Source: Corylus avellana (taxonomy: Eukaryota; Streptophyta; Magnoliopsida; Fagales; Betulaceae). From it: a stretch of DNA of 64,000 nt. The notes beneath the pieces were generated by a model. It was not told the DNA's origin. It saw nothing but the letters and a program-made list of their open reading frames with translations, and did not search any database. The DNA lies in contig NC_081541.1 of the NCBI RefSeq assembly GCF_901000735.1, positions 39,700,446-39,764,445 on the forward strand. The letters are read 5' to 3'. A program made the translations under genes and the position numbers. Of the stretch, positions 47,674 through 57,278 are shown piece after piece (within the stretch, counting starts at the first letter, position 1; every line of letters starts with the position of its first letter).

Positions 47674-49108
47674 TAGTAGTTTAATCGGCTGTGAACCACG
47701 CTTTATGAAGCGGAGGTCACTAATTCAAATCCCTCCTCCCCCTTCCCTTGTGTGGACATGTCAAAATAAATAAATAAATAAATAAATGTTTTTAATTGTT
47801 AATATCACATGCAAGTATGATATTGTGGACATGGGTTCTATCAACTTGTAATCATTTAATTCATTGAAGGAAAAAAAAAATAAAAAAAATAAAACTTTGA
47901 ATAAACGCATGACACTCCTCCATCCAAACTTACTCAAAAGATTGGCGAAGAGCTACTTTCGCTAAGCCCTAAGCTGCTACATTGGATTCCTAGATTTCTT
48001 CCAAATTACCATCTTCCATGCTGCCACGGCCTCAGATCAATTATAAAAGATTTTGTAGTACACATAAATTCCATTACATTACCCTCATAGCCTTTGACAA
48101 TAATTCTCACGCCCATATTTTTTTCAATTTTATATACTGTTACATCCTAATTTATTTTTGCCACCCCAACAAGTGGTTTTTGCCAACTCAACCACTCCTT
48201 TTTATTATTATTATTATTATTATTATTTCCCTCCATATTATGCCCTAAGCGCTTTGTAGCATGTTGGAACTCCCCCACTAAATCTTTAGCGCATTTAATT
48301 AGTTGCAAAATGCAAAGGGTGCACAAGATCACCTACAAAGAGTATTGTACTTCTATGAAGCCAAATCCTTATAGCTATTTGAAAAATATGATTTAAACCC
48401 CAAACAATTCACAATCTAGTCAAACAATATCAAATCAAGATCTACAGTGATAGCAATATTCAAACCAAAAAGAATAACCAAACACAATCAACACATCAAC
48501 ACCAATTTTTGTTGATGAAGGGGAAACCCGGCATTGAAAAGTAAAACCTTTCTTGGTAAACCAACCCAAAAAATCATTATAAGAAGAATGATACACAAGC
48601 AAAGACATGTACAACCCTTTGCAATGCTTAGATACTCTGTGCACAAACAAGTTCATCACTCACCTTCTTGCCTCCTCACTCCTCAGCATACTCTGTGTGC
48701 AATGTTACTAAAATTTACAATTTTTATGATTTGTCAATACAATAAACATTAGTGTGGCTCCCAATACATTAGTGTGAGTCTAGTATTTAATTAATACTTT
48801 AACACATCAATAAGGATTCTATATGATTTAGGGAGTTTTTTGTTGATGCTTACATATGCATCCATAAGCGTCTAAGTCTTTAATAGGAATCTTTAATTCC
48901 ATCTATGATCTTGATGTTACATACTTGAATTTTTTTGTGGTGACCTTGATGGTACATGTTGTATTGTAAAAGTTTGTCCGTATCATTTGATTTATTTATG
49001 GTCAATATGGTTAAAACGTAATCATTATGTTATTATTATTTTTTTTTTTAATTTCTGTTTGATACTTTTTTGTTGTTGATATAAATGCTATTTTATATGT
49101 TTACAGAT
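46894..49108. other. Gene-free spacer
   Basis: No supported coding sequence. It holds one plus-strand SINE (47671-47787), an AT microsatellite immediately before it, a TTA microsatellite near 48205 and poly-A tracts. Confidence 0.6.
47671..47787 (+). repeat. tRNA-like SINE, copy C
   Basis: The plus-strand copy reads GTAGTTTAATCGGCTGTGAA (A box), CTTTATGAAGCGGAGGTCAC, a B-box-like CTAATTCAAATCCC, a C-rich stretch, GGACATGTCAAAA and an (AAAT)n tail. Its first bases merge into an AT microsatellite, so the exact 5' end is unclear. Confidence 0.75.
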
Positions 49109-49489
49109 ATGCTAGTCAATATAAGCATCCACCATGGTGAGACAATGCAACATACCCCATTTAAGTAAATTGATGATGACGTCCATGAAGTAAAAGAGTA
49201 TGATATTGACTACTTGAGTTTGTGGAAAACAAAAGAGCTGGTTCACGACTTAGGATACGTGAACAACGTTGGATGCTGGTATAACGTAGGTGACAATCAT
49301 GAACAAGTGATACCTTTGAACAGAGATGCAAATGTTGTAGACTTTGTAAATATAGTAGAGAGTTACAACTTAGAAGAAGTTCATTTATATGTTCAGCATA
49401 TGGTGGACGATGATGTACTCGTAGATGAGCATTTCTTTCTTCCAGCTCTTGAACAAGGTGCATGGGGCAAATTAGCCGCTAAGGTCTGA
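49109..49489 (+). pseudogene. Mutator-like transposase N-terminal fragment (PB1-like domain)
   Basis: From an exon-like start after TTTACAG the frame reads MLVNISIHHGET..., then DDVHEVKEYDIDYLSLWKTK, ELVHDLGYV and a segment ending VESYNLEEVHLYVQHMVDDD. This is the layout of the PB1-like domain at the N-terminus of plant MULE transposases (HHGG, LxELV..LGY, LYVEH). A TAA interrupts it near 49166, and no MULE, zinc-finger or catalytic region follows. It is therefore a relic. Confidence 0.6.
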
Positions 49490-50439
49490 TTGAAAGGAAC
49501 ATAAAAGAAGAAACAACCAAAACTACACAACAGAGATCAAAACATTTTGAGCCTCCATTTACCATTGGGGTTGCTATGAAAAATGGAAATTGAACCACAT
49601 AAGCTATAATTTCATATTCCAGTGCACACCTTTTCACATTTGAAAAGGTGCGCACTTGAATTGCGATTTGGCAAATTTAAGAAGATGGAATAGAGAACAA
49701 ACAAGCCCACATAAGTACCTTTGTCTTATCAATACAAACCCTAAAAAAAAAGGTACCAAAAATTACCTTCTTCTTCCTCAAGGCGTTCACGGAATCGCAA
49801 TTTGGCAAAAACGGAACCCTAGCCATCAAATATAGAGCACTGCGATGACTGGCAATGTCGCATTTAGAGGTTGGGTTTTGGACGTCGGGAGTTTGACCGG
49901 AAACGTATCCGTCGATGGGAGAGTGGGCACTGTCGATTTCGAACCCTAGCCGTCGATTTCGAGAGATGTGGCTCGTGGGTGCGTCTTTGAGAATGACAGC
50001 TTGGGGATTTCGAAATTAAATCCCCAAGTTTAGATGCTAACCGTTTTGCCATCAAATCAAAACAGTGAGTTTTGATCCTACGTGTCTACCTTGGGCAAGT
50101 ATGATAAAAAATTGGGAATAAGATGGCAACTTTGAAATTGTGCATTTAGTTTGGGATTGAAGGGCATTAAACCTTTGGGGGAAAATGTAACTGTAGGGGT
50201 TGATTTGCCTTTTCGATTGACCCAAAGAATAAAAATTTGAAAAAAAAAAAAGTTAGGAAGTTTTTTGTTTTGATGCGTTGACTCAGGGATTTGTAAAATA
50301 TTTACCCTTTGATTTATAATCTTTTTATCGAAATATTGAGTTCACTGCATAATATATGTCTTCTATGTGTACTTTACTCATTAAGTCGATGACTCTCTCT
50401 TTGATTTGTTTCCACATGTAAAACATTCTTGTTTTACAG

Positions 50440-50655
50440 TTGGCCAACTGTTACATGATGGAACTTTGGAGATCAAAGGCTTTGGAGGATCTGGCTAAGA
50501 TGGTCTTAGAGGAGTTAGACCCCAATTTGAATTATTTCTTGTTGCTTGATCATGATCATCCTCTTCATGATTCAATATTAGGCTTTTTATGGGATTATTA
50601 TCTAGTATTTTGTAATCTTGCTCTGGCTCGAGCTCAAGGATATAGTCCTATTTGA
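50440..50655 (+). other. Unidentified ORF, 71 codons
   Basis: It reads MANCYMMELWRSKALEDLAK onwards with an acidic, Leu-rich middle (LLLDHDHPLHDSILGFLW). It is preceded by TTGTTTTACAG, so it could be an exon. No domain was recognised and there is no neighbour to give context. Confidence 0.2.
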
Positions 50656-51198
50656 TAACTTTATGGTTTTCAAGACATTTTCATTTAATGTTTTTTGGAG
50701 ACTAGGCATTGACTGAGGTACTTGGTGATTAACTTATATTATTAAATTATGCTTGTCGTTTAGTACTTTGCTTTGGTTATTGTTATATTGTGATCCATTA
50801 GTATGGCTATCATGTGTTTGTAAGAGATGATTATAATTACTCCCATTAATTAGCCCTTTGTTAAGAGGTATGAGTCATTGTTTATGGTTTATTTACTTGG
50901 GAAATAGGTTTGGGGAGAATAACTTCTATAAGGATTTAGCACAAATAAAGTCATTTCTACCTTCCATTGAGAGGATGACACGTCAGTATAGAACAACAAA
51001 AGTGAGTTTTGTGGAAACACCAAATCCATCCCTTATCCACAAAATTTAAAATTCAAAAAAACCATGCACTTGTTTTGTACCCAATCAGGTATTCTCATCG
51101 AGTTAATCTTGTTAATTAATTTCGACCGCGTTACAAATTAAAATTATGCCACAAAGACATCAATATGACACAAACACACCTAGCAAGCCTTTGAACTG

Positions 51199-51309
51199 TT
51201 TTTTTTTTTTTTTTGACATGTCCGTACAAGAAGGGGGAGGGAGATTCGAACTAGTGACATTCGCTTCATAAAGCATGGTCCCAGCCAATTGAGTTACCTC
51301 TTAGGGACA
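51199..51309 (-). repeat. tRNA-like SINE, copy D (best-preserved head)
   Basis: On the minus strand: GTCCCTAAGAGGTAACTCAA, then TTGGCTGGGACCATGC, TTTATGAAGCG, a B box CTAGTTCGAATCTCC, a C/T-rich stretch, GGACATGTCAAA and a poly-A tail. Both RNA polymerase III boxes are intact. Confidence 0.85.
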
Positions 51310-52054
51310 ACTTCAAATTGGTTTGTTTTTTTGTTGCAGCTGTAACTCTTCCTCTTTAATCCTAACTTAACAGCGCAAATTTGAGCATCATCAATGCTTA
51401 ACGAATAAAAAAGGGAAATGATCCCTTCATCTTTTCAAATGGGCAGTTTCAATTAATATATTTTGGCTTTTGCATCAAGACTCTTCACATGTTCATCCGA
51501 AGAATGAATTTAACTTTTGAAAAAAAACAAAATTTGTACGTTACATAATACAATTTTGAAAGGTCATAATTCTAAACCAATGGGTTTTGCTTTAGAAGGA
51601 AAAAGCTTAGACATAAACCAACATTATATATATTGACTTTTCATAAATCGATATTACAATAATTTGGATTTTATATATTATTATGTAACGTGGTTATCAC
51701 CCTTTTCAAACTAATCTTTTCTTCAAAATTTTAAATGGGGGCGTTGATATAGTATATTGTGACTATTGGATCATCCCTCCGCTCATCACTTATTATTATT
51801 ATTTTTTTTGCATAGTCCGCTCATCACTTATTGATTGAAAACTCAATGCATTATTACGAGTATTCTTTACTTTTACAAAAAATCAAAGGTTAACATTAAA
51901 GTTTTTTTGCAACCTTGTGACACTTAATTGAAAAAATCATAGTTTGAGAAGCCACAACTATTAAATAATACTTGTTTAAATAAAATAATTTTAATAATAA
52001 ATTAATTCATATACTACATTGTTGTTATTACTAGTGTGTCTAGTCATTCAATTG

Positions 52055-52064
52055 TATATATAAA
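52055..52064 (+). promoter_or_regulatory. TATA box upstream of the 52.1-kb peptide gene
   Basis: TATATATAAA, 57 bp before the ATG at 52121. The spacing would give a leader of about 25-30 nt. Confidence 0.45.
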
Positions 52065-52120
52065 GGATTAGAGGGTTCTAGCAGAATATATAAAAAAACT
52101 TCTAAAGAGGTGGGAAACCA

Positions 52121-52665
52121 ATGGCTAGAAAATGTATTAGAACACTTATACTGGTGATAATGGAATTGCTTCTCCCTATTCTTGTTCAAGTTCGTCCTAT
52201 TGACCTTGCTCCAACCTCTTACAGTCCGTCTTCACTTCCCGTCCCACTTTCTGATTTTTCTGAACTTGATGAAGTTGAGAAAAATGGACCAATGGGTGTG
52301 TGCCTTAAATCTCAAATCGAACATTGCAAAAGAGAAAGAAGGCAAAGTGGTGACCAGGGGGCAGGGGCACTATAAGAGGATTATTCAATATAGCTTTCTA
52401 CACTGCCTACATCGTGTCAAAGGGCTTGAGGACCCAGCTATATATGACTCATCTCATTAGAAGCTGCGCAGGTGACTGCGCGAGGCAACATGAAATAAGA
52501 TTAATTTATATTCAGACTTGTTTATTAGAATGCTATGAAGAGCTTATCGAAAAACCCACAAAGCATAACGAAAAATATTCCCCGAAGACGACAAACAAAC
52601 TCGGAGAGCGTATGCATCACTTTCTAAAGGATTTCAGACATATATTAGATGTCGTTTATACGTAG
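52121..52665 (+). CDS. Candidate secreted cysteine-rich peptide gene (model uncertain)
   Basis: The ATG has a strong plant context (AACCAATGGC) and a TATA box 57 bp upstream. The first residues form a signal-peptide-like start (MARKCIRT, then LILVIMELLLPILVQV). A Pro/Ser-rich segment and a GVCLKSQIEHCKRE stretch follow, and the frame stops at 52375. Overlapping this, 52414-52665 in another frame encodes SCAGDCARQHEIRLIY...TCLLECYEEL and a basic tail, with spacing C-x3-C-x13-C-x3-C. One GT-AG intron (AAAGTG/GTGACC to GCGCAG/GTGACTGC) would join the two frames but removes the first of those four Cys. Other splicing, or a frameshifted pseudogene, is possible. The double CxxxC pattern is that of alpha-hairpinin-type or thionin-like defence peptides; I cannot assign a family or activity. 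Whether it is expressed is unknown. Confidence 0.4.
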
Positions 52666-52924
52666 AATCCGTCAGTTCCAGCTTTAGATTTGGTAAATAG
52701 CTCCTTACTTCTCTCTCTCTCAAAGATTTTCACATTATTTCTAAGGTAGTGATAAAAGGTTCACTTATGAATTATTTATTTTCATTCACAAAAAAAAAAA
52801 AAAAAATTTATTTTGCTAGCTAGTTACTTTGACTTCATTTAGGAGATTAAATATAGCAAGTGTAGTTTCTCATATATGCCATCTTGTTCGAGCTATTCGG
52901 AGAAGCGAGCTTCCAATGGATGAT

Positions 52925-53163
52925 TAAGAGTCTATTTAGCTGTGAGTTTGAGGGGTTTAAAAGTGCGTTTAACACTCAAAAAGTTCGTTTGAAAAAAAAA
53001 AAAATCAGTTTAGTAAAAAAAATTAAAAGTGTTTTTAAGGGTTCAAAATACTTAAAATGACTAAAAAACATTTTTGGCTAAAGCTTAAAAATGAAGCTTT
53101 TGCCAAAAAACTGTTTTTAGCTTAAAAGCTCTATTTCTCAAATGTAATCACAAACAAGCTCTA
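52925..53163 (-). repeat. MITE, relative of the element at 1432
   Basis: On the minus strand it begins AGAGCTTGTTTGTGATTACA and continues AGAAATAGAGCTTTTAAGC, then AAGCTTTTGCC-type blocks as in the copy at 1432. The far end (AGAGTCTATTTAGCTGTGAG) is a diverged inverted repeat. Confidence 0.5.
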
Positions 53164-53440
53164 AGTGGGTTCTTGATTCTTGAAGGATGATGAAGCATAT
53201 ATTTGACACATGCAAGATTCTTTTATCGTAGATAATTCATTTTGATTCTTGTATTTTTCAAGAATAAACGAAAATATTTTTACCTTTTTTGTGGCCAGAA
53301 AAATAGTAGAAATGGGCAACCATATGTGGCATCCTACTTGATCAACCTTCAAAATGATTTGATGGCAACATAGATTAAGGAATTTAGATATTGATTTTTT
53401 TCCTTTTTTTTTTTCTTTTTTTTTGTAATCTCCACAAATG

Positions 53441-53660
53441 TATATCTTATGATTTATAACTTCTTCAATGCTTACATTTAGACAATCACTTTATTAATAA
53501 AAGTTGATTTCTCTATTGCAATGTGAATTTAAGGTTCTTGTGGATTTTAGACATGGTGTATTTATGGTTATTATTATTATTGTATGATAGCTAGACCAAT
53601 ACTAAACCCAACATCCTCTCTGAAGCCTTGATGCAGAAATTGACAAAGTCCAGTTTACAT
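53441..53660. repeat. Diverged duplicated segment, unit 1
   Basis: The stretch from ATCTTATGATTTATAACTTC through TGCTTACATTTAGACAAT and CTTTATTAATA to GATGCAGAAATTG is matched, with gaps, at 54479-54720. The two units are about 1.05 kb apart in the same orientation. Neither is coding as far as I can see. Confidence 0.55.
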
Positions 53661-54478
53661 CACCAGTAGATTTCAACGCAACTACCAACAGTTGTCAACA
53701 AGAAGCCATCAAACTCACGTCTCTTAGCATGATTAATTGTTTCTCATGGTTGAAGTTGGAGTTCTTCTGCTATAAGGACTCTGCTGATAATAAGAGTGTT
53801 TTTGTTGATTACATGTTCTTTTATTTCTAAGCTTTATTTATTTGCTCTGTTTGTGATTGATCACCAATCCTCTGTTGTTCATCAAGTTTGCTTGTGTTTA
53901 TGTTTATCTATAATAAAGCTGGTAGGTCAATATAAGGTGATGTAACGATGCTATTGAAGATCAATATATATATATAAATAAATAGTTATATTTTTCAATT
54001 ATTTATTTGAGTAAGATGCTTTGTTCGAGATGAGAATTTTTTTTTAATATGTGACTTTACCAAATTCTATTGAAGGCCAACAAAACTATGTTCAACATTG
54101 AATTTATTTATTTATTTTTTATTTTTTGGAAAATAAATTTTACCCAACTATCCACACGTTTGTGTTTTGGCGCCTAATGTTTAAAACTCGACGAAAGACC
54201 CCCGCAATGTATCTGACATTGGCAAAAAATATCGTCCGTCTGTTTGAACGGAAACCAAGTTACGTGCATGGCACGTGACCGCTTTAAACCAAGACTTTCC
54301 CAAAAACTTATCCATATTGCACATATTGCACTTATCCATAATACTGCGTTCAGCCATTACAATGTCTTTCTCATTGTGAACTTGTTCATCCATTGAAACT
54401 TCCTTGGCCCCTCTTCTAACATGGTTCACACTCCAGAACTGCAAACTATTCAATATAACTCTAGTGATCCCACAAGTC

Positions 54479-54720
54479 TATATGTTATGATTTAGAACTT
54501 CTTCAATGCTTACATTTAGACAATTGCTTTATTAATAGAACTTTGGATTTAAGGTCATTGTGTATTTGTCGTTTAGATGCATTCTAGGACTTTATTGAGT
54601 TGTTAAAGTTGCCTAAAAACATTTCATTTGCTTTTATGGTGCTGCTGTTTTCATTATTATAATTAGAATCGATGCAGAAATTGCCGAAGACAGTTATCAC
54701 TCATCATCACCGTGGCAAAA
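54479..54720. repeat. Diverged duplicated segment, unit 2
   Basis: The same order of landmarks as unit 1 at 53441: TGTTATGATTTAGAACTTC, TGCTTACATTTAGACAAT, CTTTATTAATAGAAC, GATGCAGAAATTG and ATCAACTACCAACA. Confidence 0.55.
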
Positions 54721-54828
54721 GTATCAACTACCAACAAGTTTTATCCTTTTAGCAACTCTGTCAGCAAGAAGCAAGAAGCAAGTTGTCTACCCATCTTTGT
54801 TTTCTTTATCTTGTCATCTAATAAGTTG

Positions 54829-54830
<2 letters not shown>

Positions 54831-54891
<61 letters not shown>
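54831..54891. repeat. (AT)22(GT)8 compound microsatellite
   Basis: An uninterrupted AT run of about 44 bp passes directly into about eight GT units. Such arrays are usually highly polymorphic. Confidence 0.95.
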
Positions 54892-54892
<1 letters not shown>

Positions 54893-55504
54893 AATGTGGT
54901 GTAACAAATGAATTTAATTAATAAATGTATTCAAGATTTATGCTAGCTAGCCTATAATTCGCACTATGAACGGCTTTTTCATTTAGATTTAAAAATATTT
55001 TGGGATCAATTTTTAAATGTGGTGTCCCACGTCGTATGGGTACAAATATAGAAATGTGCTTATATGTATACTTAACGCTCTTTATGACAACAATGTGTTT
55101 CAAAACTGTGATGGTCATAATAGGGGCGGAGCCAAGGGACATATAACCCTCAAAATTTTCAATTACCCCAGCAAAATATTTTCCAAATAGCTTGGTTGCC
55201 CGCCCTCAATAACTTGTCATGGGCATCTACATTACTCGGGCAAGGCATTTCCAAGATTAGGAAGACTGAGATTTGGTCTTTAATGCTTTCACCATATTAG
55301 ATTTTTAAGTTTCAGAAGGTTTTAGGTTAACATGTTGACTCTTCTAAGAAGGAAGACGAATGAAACGCTGCGTTAAAATCTCTTGCTAAAACGTTCTGTT
55401 TCATTAAAGTCTTTAATAAAACGTGTTGGCGTGGTGTGATTTCCTTGGCATCTAGAAACTGCTGCATTTTAACTTTTAAACATGATGTTGCAATGGCGTG
55501 ATTT

Positions 55505-55618
55505 TTTTTTTTTTGACATGTCCACATAAGGAAAGGGAAATGAGGGATTCAAACTAGTGACCTCCGCTTCATTAGACGTGGTCTACCGCTGATTGAGCTA
55601 CCTTTTGGGACTGCGTTA
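55505..55618 (-). repeat. tRNA-like SINE, copy E, with target duplication
   Basis: The minus-strand head reads GTCCCAAAAGGTAGCTCAAT, with a B-box-like CTAGTTTGAATCCC, then GGACATGTCAAA and a poly-A tail. GCGTGATTT occurs at 55496 on the tail side and again at 55619 on the head side. Confidence 0.8.
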
Positions 55619-55636
55619 GCGTGATTTAAAACCACT

Positions 55637-55668
<32 letters not shown>

Positions 55669-56905
55669 CAAAAAAATAAAAGAAAAAAAAATACTTCAAT
55701 TCCTTCAAAAATATTTCCAAACAACCAAACATATATCTTCAAACTTGCTTAAAAATTTACTAGAAAAAACAAACCACAGAAGTAGCTAGTTTTTATTTTG
55801 TAGGAGGTGTACTCTACGGTGAAAAGAAAGAGGTCAAAGTTTACCCTCTAATTTATTTATTTTACGATTTCTCTCTTTGGAAAGTTTCAAATATGTTGTA
55901 TTTTTATACTGATTTATTTTTAAGTTTATTATTAAATTAAAAAAAATTATATGTAAGTTTTATATTTTGATTGTTATTTTAAATTAGTTGTTTTTTCCTT
56001 GAGCAAATAGTTGTTTATATATATATATATATATGAAATATATAATTGTAATTACTTGAGATTATGGAGAATAATAGTTTCATTAAGTTCTAATTAATTT
56101 AAAAGGAGCTCGTGTCAATGTAAATTTAACAATTATGAAATATGAAAAATTGTCAAGGATATACATAACAAAATCAATTGCAAGTTAAATTTATATATAT
56201 TTTAAATCATAAATAATTTTATTGAATTTTCTATTTATTAATATTTTTTAATCATTTTTTTTTTTTAAAAAAAAAATTAGTCCTTGCCCCTTTTGAACCA
56301 AGATCCGGCTTTTGCCACTATATGATCATTTACTATTGAACGTAGCTTCAACGAGCGATTTGTACAATATCAAACTTGAGTTCGAAGCTTAAGTTAACCG
56401 AATGGATTAGTATGCAAATGACAATTTATTTACAACCATACTTAAAATACATAAGAAAATAAATAAGCCCTTTGCAAATTACATAAAGGGAAATATAAAA
56501 TAGAAAATTACACTTTATCCCCAAAGTTTGGGAGATTTTCAATTGTGCAATGCACTCAAACTCAAAATTTTTGGGTAGGTATATTTTTAATTTTTTTTTA
56601 AAAAAAAAAAATTATGGGCAATATGAGAATTTTGTGATGAAATTAGTCGAATTGAAAAAAACATTGCAAGTTTGGGGGGAGGTGCATTGTAAAAATTGAA
56701 ACATTGGTGGTCGAATTGAAAATCGCCCCAAACTTGAGTGGGTAAAGTGTACTTTTCTCTATAAAATATTATAACAAATGAAATAATATATTCTAACAAA
56801 ATTAATATATATTTATTTATTTATATTATAATCCAAACTCATACATATTCAAGTTACACACAAAAATATTCACAGCAATGTGTGATTTGGTATCCCTACT
56901 ATTTC

Positions 56906-57016
56906 TTTTTTTTTTTTTTTTTTTTTTTAAACATGTTCACACAAAAAGAGTGAAAGGATGACGAATGCTCGAATTAGTGATCTCCGCTTCATAAAATATT
57001 GACCCCAGCCGATTCC
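56906..57016 (-). repeat. tRNA-like SINE, copy F (head damaged)
   Basis: A minus-strand copy with GGCTGGGGTCAATATTTTAT, GAAGCGGAGATCACTAATTC, a B-box-like ATTCGAGCATTC, GTGAACATGTTTAA and a long poly-A. The first 15-20 bases of the head are missing. It ends about 260 bp before the EF-hand gene start. Confidence 0.65.
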
Positions 57017-57278
57017 AATTCTATTTAATAGACTTTCTTTTATTTAAAAACGAATTTAATAGACTTTTGTACTATGGTTAAACAATTTGAACGAAGTTCT
57101 AAAAAAAAATAAATAAATTGAACGAGGTGGCCGTAAAAATCATGGTTTATTATTATTATTATTTTGTAAAGCGCTAATTAATGACTAATTTTTAGTTATG
57201 ACTCCTCCCGATTAAAATAGAAAATTTTGCCGAAGTATAGAATAATTTCAGATCTCGCATAACACCCGTTAACCCGAA

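Larger units (their letters stand above)
49490..52054. other. Spacer with possible transposon debris
   Basis: 49.5-50.25 kb may be the flank of the MULE relic. A 71-codon open frame at 50440-50655 and one at 50858-51049 match nothing I know. A SINE lies at 51199-51309. The rest is AT-rich. Confidence 0.45.
53661..57278. other. Gene-free spacer
   Basis: No supported gene. It holds the second duplicated unit (54479-54720), an AT/GT microsatellite, two SINE copies (55505, 56906) and poly-T tracts. The frame at 54181-54453 (minus) has no recognisable domain. Its surroundings (GACGAAAGACCCCC, GAACGGAAACC) look like a dispersed repeat. Confidence 0.5.

Noticed and set aside
51199..51309. tRNA gene candidates at the A/B-box sequences
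   Set aside because: The heads do not fold into a full cloverleaf with paired acceptor stems as far as I can judge, and each is followed by a shared tail and poly-A, so they are SINEs.
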